Assembly: GCF_002878395.1 (NCBI RefSeq)
Contig: NC_061118.1
Location: 87,157,359-87,221,358, forward strand
From: Capsicum annuum
Lineage: Eukaryota > Streptophyta > Magnoliopsida > Solanales > Solanaceae
Length of the DNA stretch: 64,000 nucleotides
Reading direction: 5' to 3'
Made by a program: the position numbers and the translations under genes. A model generated the notes under the pieces. The model had not been told where the DNA came from. It ran no database searches and was given only the letters and a program-made list of their open reading frames with translations. Shown here in pieces: positions 56,959 through 64,000 of the stretch; positions within the stretch are counted from its first letter, which is position 1, and each line of letters opens with the position of its first letter.

Positions 56959-59166
56959 TGTCACGACCCAAAATCCAGGGTCATGATGGCACTCGTCATG
57001 GCAGACCTTGGCTAGTAAGCCTAATACCCAAATTGATATGAAAAGGGAGAAAAACCTAGAAATACCCCTAAGTCAGGGCTTCTAGAACGAAGCCAAACTA
57101 TATAAGTATAATAAATGCGGAAAGAATATAACCAACAATGTAGCCATAACTTCCAAAATCTGATGTCAACAGTATAAAAACCTATCTAGTACAACTCGAA
57201 TCCTAAGAAAATACATAAGATGTCCAAATACAAGAAAAACTCTGTCTCTGAAATAAAATAAAGACATAGTCTATAAAAAAGTAGTAGAATACATCCGGAC
57301 GCTTGATAGTCAACCACTACCTTGAAAGCACCAAATATCACCCGAATCAACCAAGTTGGGGCGCACTCGATCTAGGACCTGCACCAAAAGGGTGCAGTAG
57401 GTGTGAGTATGATCCACTTGTACTCAGTAGGTATCATAGGCTGACCAAGCAAAGTAGATAACAAAACATATAAAATACACACTAAGGGCATGTCACCTAA
57501 AATAAAAAATATCCTACAATGATAGTCCACACCGCTTGCACTAACAATTCTTTTATATATATATATATCGTATATATTTCAACAACACAACCAAGTAAAG
57601 CGCACGTATTCATTATATCACATAGAAGTAGGGACAAGGAAGGACAATATACATAAAAGATCATTGAGCACAAGTATAAGAAGACAAAATAATTAGATAG
57701 GTATTAAGTCAAAGCAGAAGTACAATTATATCACGCAATAATGAAGTAAACATAATAAGAATGATAATGATAATGAAAGTGAAGCATGAGGTTGTTGTAC
57801 AACCTCCGTATACACTTATGGAGGTAAGCCTCCCAACTTAGTACCCATGAAGGGTTCTTCAACCTATATACTACCCCCTATACACCTACGGAGGAAATCC
57901 TCCCGACGTAGGACCCATGGAGGGTTCGTTAACTCGTATACAACCGATATCCATGACTTTCTCTGGCATATCCTTCGGAGAAGGTCTATAAAAGTTCGAT
58001 GTTCCCAATGTTTCCATTATTTCCTGTATTTCAGTTCAACCAATAGCCATGACTCATCTCCAGTACATCCCTCGGAAAAGGTCTATAAAATCCAATGTTT
58101 CGAGCATTTCTAGAATTTCAAGGGCACATACATAACATAAGGCACAAATCAAATACAACCAACAACAGGTATGTATATATAAAACATTCAGCAAACAAGT
58201 GAAATTATGCATATGATGCCACGAGGATGATGATGCAATGTTCACAATCAACAGTAAAGAGTATTTCCTCAAGCAACCACAATGAGCATTTTCACAACCA
58301 ATCAATATACCAATACGTGAGCCAATTATCCATTCATTATTTCCAACCATCTATGAATTTCCACATGTATCATATACCAATAAGTATGAATATATCATAA
58401 TACTCCAATGGTACCACATTAGGCATTTTCAACAACATAGTACAATTATTCATATGTATTTCAGGTTATCCACATCACATAGGACCCAACACGATCACAC
58501 ATATCATATAATACCACAAAATAATAATTACATCACATATATCCCCTCACGAACTCAACAAATTAAAACAGCCAAATTCATGATTAGTTCTCATCCCCTT
58601 AACATGCATTTTGTATACAAATTAACTACCTAGCCCATTTTGAAATTGTTAAGCTATAACCTACCTCAAGGTCGAAAACCGATCCAAAACACTTCAATCC
58701 ATGACCTTACTTCTCACTAATGATCCTAAAATCAACTAAAACAAGAAATATAAAATCTACGCGTCAAAATAAAGCCAATGATACCTACTATTACTAAGAG
58801 ATTTGAAGTTGTTTTAAAGATAAAATCAAGGAAAGACATGTAATTATAGGATTAGAAACATTATTCAAGTGAAAAGAAGTAAAATTGCGATTTAAAATCA
58901 AGCCTTAAGGTTTTGGAGGTTTTGAGAAATTAATCATCAAGAAATTCACTAAGAGAAGGGTGAATTCTAAACTTAAATCCATAAGAAAATCAAGAAATAG
59001 ATCTTAATCTAGCTTCCCAAGCACCCAGAAGCTCCACTTTAAGTTATCACACTATTTTAGGGCTTTTGGCTCTCAAGAATGAGTGAGACATGGCAAATTT
59101 GCGACCTAAGGGATCTATTTATACCCGTAACAAGTTCTCAGATGCTGCAATCCACAACTAGGTATG
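56959..59166 (-). mobile_element. Chromovirus-type LTR, interrupted
   Basis: Starts TGTCACGACCC, the reversed inner end of a gypsy LTR, so it is read on the minus strand. It has the general make-up of the following LTR but is cut at 59166 where that LTR begins. Includes locally duplicated blocks near 57790-57970 (GGAGG and CCCATG-AGGGTTC). Its remaining part would lie beyond the window. Confidence 0.6.
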
Positions 59167-62100
59167 TGTCATGACTCGAACCAGGGCCTAGGCCGTGACG
59201 AACATCCCGAACCATGAAGGCCAAGAGTCCTTCTAACTTTCAATCACGTACACCATTCATATATAAAGAGGAAATGCATAACAAAACAGAATCATTGTCA
59301 AAGAATAAAACTCGAAGGAACAATACAAATGGAGTTCTATAACTTCTAACAACATCTAATAACAGTCTGCGAAATCTCTAATACATAAGAGTCAATATCT
59401 TGTCTAGAACTAGGACAAGGCTCCTAGTAGACCATAATCAAGGAAATCAACCAAATCTGAAAATCAGGCCTTCCGAAATAAAGAAGGCTCACCACTGCAA
59501 CTTCTGACCCACTTGAATCTATTTTTGAACGGGACCCCGGGACTGTGCCTCAGATCCTGAAATATATAAGGGGTCAATACAAATGTACAAAATATATGTG
59601 TTTATACAAAATAAATGATAGCCTTTCATACAAAATAATGATCATGTACATAAGTAAAATACATGGGCATACTTTAATAATTTCAAAATAGTTCTTGACA
59701 ACCTTGACCCACTCTTTATTATTCTTCTGAGCTAGTCGGTACACCCTACAAATCTGTAATCCCACGGGCTATGTGGGACCCACCCTTAAATCGGTGGCCA
59801 AGCCCTCCAATCTAAGTAGCCGCCAGGATTGGAGCTGGTGATACCCCCATATGAGCAAAACGTAGAAACCCCACCATGTGAGATGTCCTAAGTAGTTTCA
59901 TCATCCTCCCATACAGGATACAACATTATAAATCCCGCATCGACAACTATAGTTTCCAGCGATAAGCCCTTGCACTAAAACGTCTTTTTTGTGTAACCTA
60001 CTAGCTCTCTTAAGCCTAACTTTTAGTTCTTTGAAACAAACATGTTTCCTACTTTCGAAATATCCATACTTTTTTTATTAAGGGCATATTATCACCGGGT
60101 ATCGTCATACCCCGACTTGCAATTCAATAACATATACATTCACAACCATCATATTCAAAACATTCACATGACCACCCAAGATTCATAACATCACAATAGA
60201 GTCATCACTTTGAAACCTCAAGAACACTTTCTCTTTACAAGATTCAAAACATGTGGTGGTCATGTTAATTTAATCAATCACATGCAATTCTTTACCTTTA
60301 AAGTAAGAATATAGTGTAACAAGAAATTCCCTCTTATTAAATATTTGAGAAGATCATTTTTAAATCTTGAAACATGTGTTCAAATCATTCACAATGAATA
60401 TATAAACTTTAGTTAGCAACAAGAGAGAGAATTCATACTCGTGCTCTCAATAAATCTTAAAAATACACGAAATCATATTCACATATAGTTATAATTCAAT
60501 TCCCTTGAAAAGTGATTCAAGACCATAATTGTTTTTATCAAAATAGTCCCATGATGCATACTTTTCGAAAATCATTTTGAAACTTCAAATAAATCGTAAT
60601 CGGGGATATTTATTCTTGATAAAATATTTAAACTTATGCCCAAGATTTTTATAGTAGTCCCACATACCTTAGATTATCAGATCTAAAAGATGGAACCTAG
60701 ATCTTGATAGATAAAACCCAGATCTTGATTTGTTTCTTGAAGATTTTGTACTTAAGGCTTGATTTTTGATTCCTTGTTCTTGAGAAAACCCTTAATTTGA
60801 TCCTATTTTGAGAGTGAAGAGGGAGTTTTTTAATGTTATGGATGAATGACGAGTTAAGGTGAATATATTGATGGAATTTGGGGTTAGATAGGGTGTAAAA
60901 AGACCCAAAACCCCTTTAAAATGGCTTTAGATCGCTAAACAGAGGTCTGCGACGGCTTGGTGATTTTGGGCGTATTTATACGTCTAAGCACCATAACTTA
61001 CCCATGTTTTAGCTAAGTTTTGAGAATAAAATACTTAGTCTTGCACTTTTAGTCCATTTTTAAGTAAGTGAGCTGACCTATGTGATTAGCATGCTTTTCA
61101 GGTACTAATGAGGAAGATTTCAGCACTTTGGGGACCTGTGGACAGCAAAGAAAAACTTCACATAAAAGGGGAAGCAGCTTTTGGACTGAATGTGATGCAT
61201 GGGAACTTTTTCTCGGGCAAACTCAGTATTTTTAAATAGTTAAGGATTGCAGTAGAAATTTATTAGAGAAGGATGTTATTAAAAAAGCTTTATTGCTGAA
61301 TTTTTAGGGATTATTCAATATTCAGATTCTGTATTAGTTTTGAACACAAGGGGAATATCGGCTTAGCATTGAGCAACGGAGAGAGAGAGAAACGTGTTTC
61401 TCTCTTAATTTCGCTAGTCATCTTCATCACCAAGATCATTCGTTGTTTTGGTATGATGAATATTTCTATGTTGATTTCTGTTTTATTCATGAGTAGCTAA
61501 GCTCATTTGTTAGGGTTATGGAAACCTTGTAGTATATTCTCTATTACTATGGGTTTGTGAATTTATGATGTGTAATCCACTTATATCATTACTCTCTTCA
61601 TTATAATTGAATTCTCGTGGTTGCAAACATAGGGAATGCGCCATTATAACAATAACTTGTTTGATAGAAAAGTTATTGTTTGGAAAAGAGAGTGTGATGA
61701 GAAAATAGGGTTTCCAATCTCTATTTTGCACGTTAATGCCCTAGCAGGATTAACTTCTTGGAGAGTTCGTAAAATTTGTTGTACACTTTGGATTCGAAAG
61801 AACTAAGGTGATTTAATCCTTGATGGTTGAAAAACACTTGGATTTAGAATTAGAATACGTCTCTCTATAAGTGCATGCATGCATAAAATCCATATTACTC
61901 ATAGTTAATAGAGAGGTAGAAGCTACAAGGTGGACATAACCCTAACTTGTTATTCTCTGTGATCAAATATTCTTACATATATCGTCTCATTCGTTACACT
62001 AATAGTATTATTGTGCACTTAAACCAAAACCCCCTTTATCTTGGAACCTTCGGTCAACAGTCTAATAATAATCGCAATACTTAGTGACCATAGTATTCCC

Positions 62101-62650
62101 TGTGGGATTCAACACCCAACCTTGTTGGGTTCTATATTTGACAGCGACCGCTTACACTTTCTAACGAGAGTTGTAATTTGGGCGTATCACTTGGGCGATG
62201 GGCCGTCACACCTGGGATAGACCATCGCTTTTTGGATAGAAAACAGGCTTACTGCCTCAGTTATGACGGTCTGGGCGACGGTCCATCGGACCTCGCCTTC
62301 GCACTTAGGTAGTCCGAATAGCCCACTATAAAATGGTCTTAACCTTTTACTTGGATATTGGATTTTAGTGAAATTGGTATCATTGGAAAGAGTACTGAAA
62401 TACCTTTCATTTGAGTTATGGTCGATTGAAGTTGATCCAAGTTTTTGACGCTCACTATAACTCAAATCATAGGAAAGCTTTCAACTTGACTTTGAGTTAA
62501 GGGTCCTCTATGACCTCAATTCATGCTCAATTAGATTCCCACGCTACATAATTTATTAACACACTATATTAAAATCAAATTTATGGATTTTGGAACATCT
62601 ACACATAGGAATGACGGTTTACATTTTAACTCGAAATGCGGGTCGTTACA
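59167..62650 (-). repeat. 3' LTR of the right-hand chromovirus
   Basis: On the minus strand it begins TGTAACGACCCGC at 62650, after a polypurine tract, and ends GAGTCATGACA at 59167. About 2.25 kb once the nested solo LTR is removed. Confidence 0.75.
60961..62189 (+). mobile_element. Solo LTR nested in the chromovirus LTR, CTTGG duplication
   Basis: Begins TGATTTTGGGCG and ends TTTGGGCGTATCA, flanked by the direct repeat CTTGG (60956-60960 and 62190-62194). 1229 bp, no coding part. The ending CCCTGTGGGATTC with the late GGGCGTATCA resembles LTRs of non-chromovirus gypsy elements. Confidence 0.85.
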
Positions 62651-62758
62651 TTATCCCCCTCTTGGGATTATTCATCCCCAAATGATGACTTGGGACACAT
62701 CAAGCATGCTTTCAAGAGCTAAATGAAAGAAAAAGAGTAGTATAGGATTTGTACCTCC

Positions 62759-64000
62759 TCAATCATCATCCATGGCCTCGAAAAGAGTCGGGTACCTCGC
62801 ACGCATATCATCTTCTAATTCCCAAGTAGCCTCTTTGGCCTTTTGCTTCCTCCACATCACCTTAATTGAAGCTGTTTTCTTACTCCTCAACATTCGAACT
62901 TGGCAATCCAAAATAGCAACGGGTTCTTCATCATATGACAAGGAGTTTTTCACATTGATCTCCTCTACAAACAATACTAGGGAATGATCTCCAATACACT
63001 CCTTCAACATGGACACATGGAATACGGGATGAACAGAAGCCAAGCTAGCGGGCAAATCTAACTCATAGGCAACCCCACCGATCTTTTTCACAATTTGATA
63101 CGGTCCTATGTAACGAGGACTAAGCTTTCTTTTCTTCTTGAAATGAATGACTCCATTCATAGGGGAGACTTTGAGAAACACCCAATCGCCAACCACAAAT
63201 TCTAGTTCCCTCCTCCTAACATCGGCTTAGGATTTTTGATGACTCTGAGCTATCTTAAGTCGTTCTCTAATGATCTTTACCTTCTCCATTGCCTGGTAAC
63301 AAGATCAGCCCCAAACAATTGGGTCTCACCCACTTCATACCAACCAATTGGTGATCTACATCTCCTTTCATAAAGTGCATTAAAAGGTGCCATCTGAATA
63401 CTGGCATGGTAGCTATTATTATAGGCGAATTCTATCAATTTCAAATTATCTACCCAATTACCTTTGAAGTCAATTACACAAGCTCTCAACATATCTTCAA
63501 AGGTCTGAATGGTGCGTTCATCTTCCCCATCCGTCTGAGGGTGGAAGGCAGTACTCAAGTTCACTTGGGTACCTAAACCCCTCTGAAAAGATCGTCAAAA
63601 CTGCAAAGAGAATTGAGTACCTCGATCAGATATAATGGATACTGGTGCCCCATGCAAGCGAACTATTTCCTCAATGTATAGCTTGGCATAATCATCTCTC
63701 GAATATTTAGTCCTCACGGGAAGAAAGTGAGCTGACTTGGTCATCTGTTCTACAATCACCCAAATGGAGTCATATTCGTTTTGAGACCTCGGAAGTCCTG
63801 TGATGAAATTTATATTGATCATCTCCCATTTCCATATAGGCAAGTCTATCTCTTGGGAAGTACCACCTGGTCTCAAATGTTCCACTTTGACTTGTTGACA
63901 ATTCAAACACTTAGAAACAAAATTAGCAACATCACGTTTCATATTATTCCACCAATATATTGCCTTAAGATCATGATATATTTTAGTAGAGTCTAGGTGA
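62759..64000 (-). pseudogene. pol end: integrase and chromodomain (broken)
   Basis: Integrase zinc-binding end and catalytic core (63942-63595: CLNCQQVKVEH, WEMININFITGLP, IWVIVEQMTKSAHFLP, APVSIISDRGTQF), continued after an in-frame TGA (63597-63595, likely from TGG) by 63564-63277 (FHPQTDGE, EFAYNNSYHASI). A frameshift near 63290 and another stop precede the last piece (63196-62759), which has the integrase C-terminus ([15 protein letters not shown]) and a well-kept chromodomain ([28 protein letters not shown]). Integrase inserts the cDNA; the chromodomain steers it to marked chromatin. Confidence 0.9.

Larger units (their letters stand above)
59167..64000 (-). mobile_element. Ty3/gypsy chromovirus, 5' part outside window
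   Basis: 3' LTR (62650-59167), polypurine tract (about 62652-62667, CCCAAGAGGGGGATAA on the minus strand) and the integrase plus chromodomain end of pol (62759 to the window end). Inserted in an older LTR of similar type (56959-59166). The other end lies beyond 64000. Confidence 0.85.

Noticed and set aside
57847..58350. ORFs of 88-98 codons on both strands
   Set aside because: Inside an LTR and overlapping antisense; no family features.

Overview
This is nuclear DNA from a flowering plant, most likely a member of the Solanaceae. The evidence is AT-rich sequence, intron-bearing plant genes, dense nested LTR retrotransposons, SINE-like motifs that I remember from Solanaceae, and an endogenous pararetrovirus that looks like the solendovirus group known from tobacco and tomato relatives. 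Only one ordinary host gene is recognisable: an NF-YA (HAP2) transcription factor gene on the minus strand (coding exons between 23604 and 17824). Nearly everything else is mobile DNA.

Layout. 1-14944: an LTR-like piece with an AAT microsatellite (1-1939), a plus-strand Ty3/gypsy chromovirus remnant (1940-4653), a 2.74-kb solo LTR with a 5-bp target duplication inside it (4654-7393), and a minus-strand chromovirus of the same kind (7409-14944) with 5' LTR, tRNA-Met primer site, broken gag and pol, polypurine tract and a stub of 3' LTR. 14954-16600: a decayed Mutator-like transposase. 17700-25300: the NF-YA gene, five coding exons whose phases all fit a 306-residue protein, with a miR169-type site in its 3' UTR. 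Intron 1 carries a small LTR element whose end lies 12 nt from the exon-2 acceptor; that element is itself interrupted by a Harbinger-like element.

26026-33906: an endogenous pararetrovirus. It has an uninterrupted 1495-codon CP-protease-RT-RNase H polyprotein, a 22-codon ORF and a TAV/viroplasmin ORF, all on the minus strand. The end of the TAV gene, the viral promoter/poly(A) region and about 190 bp of host flank recur as a near-identical inverted copy on the other side, so the locus is a large fold-back. No movement protein is present, and no viral promoter points into the polyprotein; both promoter copies point outward, one of them toward NF-YA.

34000-41650: small DNA transposons, including a 1.8-kb long-TIR element with a 9-bp duplication, two abutting MITEs, and a TIR element with a 21-bp minisatellite. 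42520-45657: a 5'-truncated L1-type LINE. 46266-56099: a complete-ended 9.8-kb CACTA (En/Spm) element with TNP2-type transposase remnants, an 88-bp tandem array just upstream of the transposase start, and palindromic subterminal repeats. 56959-64000: nested chromovirus LTRs, with another solo LTR (60961-62189, 5-bp duplication) inside the 3' LTR of a minus-strand chromovirus that runs off the window.

The region reads as a host transcription-factor gene embedded in layered insertions. The most unusual part is the fold-back pararetrovirus locus directly upstream of NF-YA.
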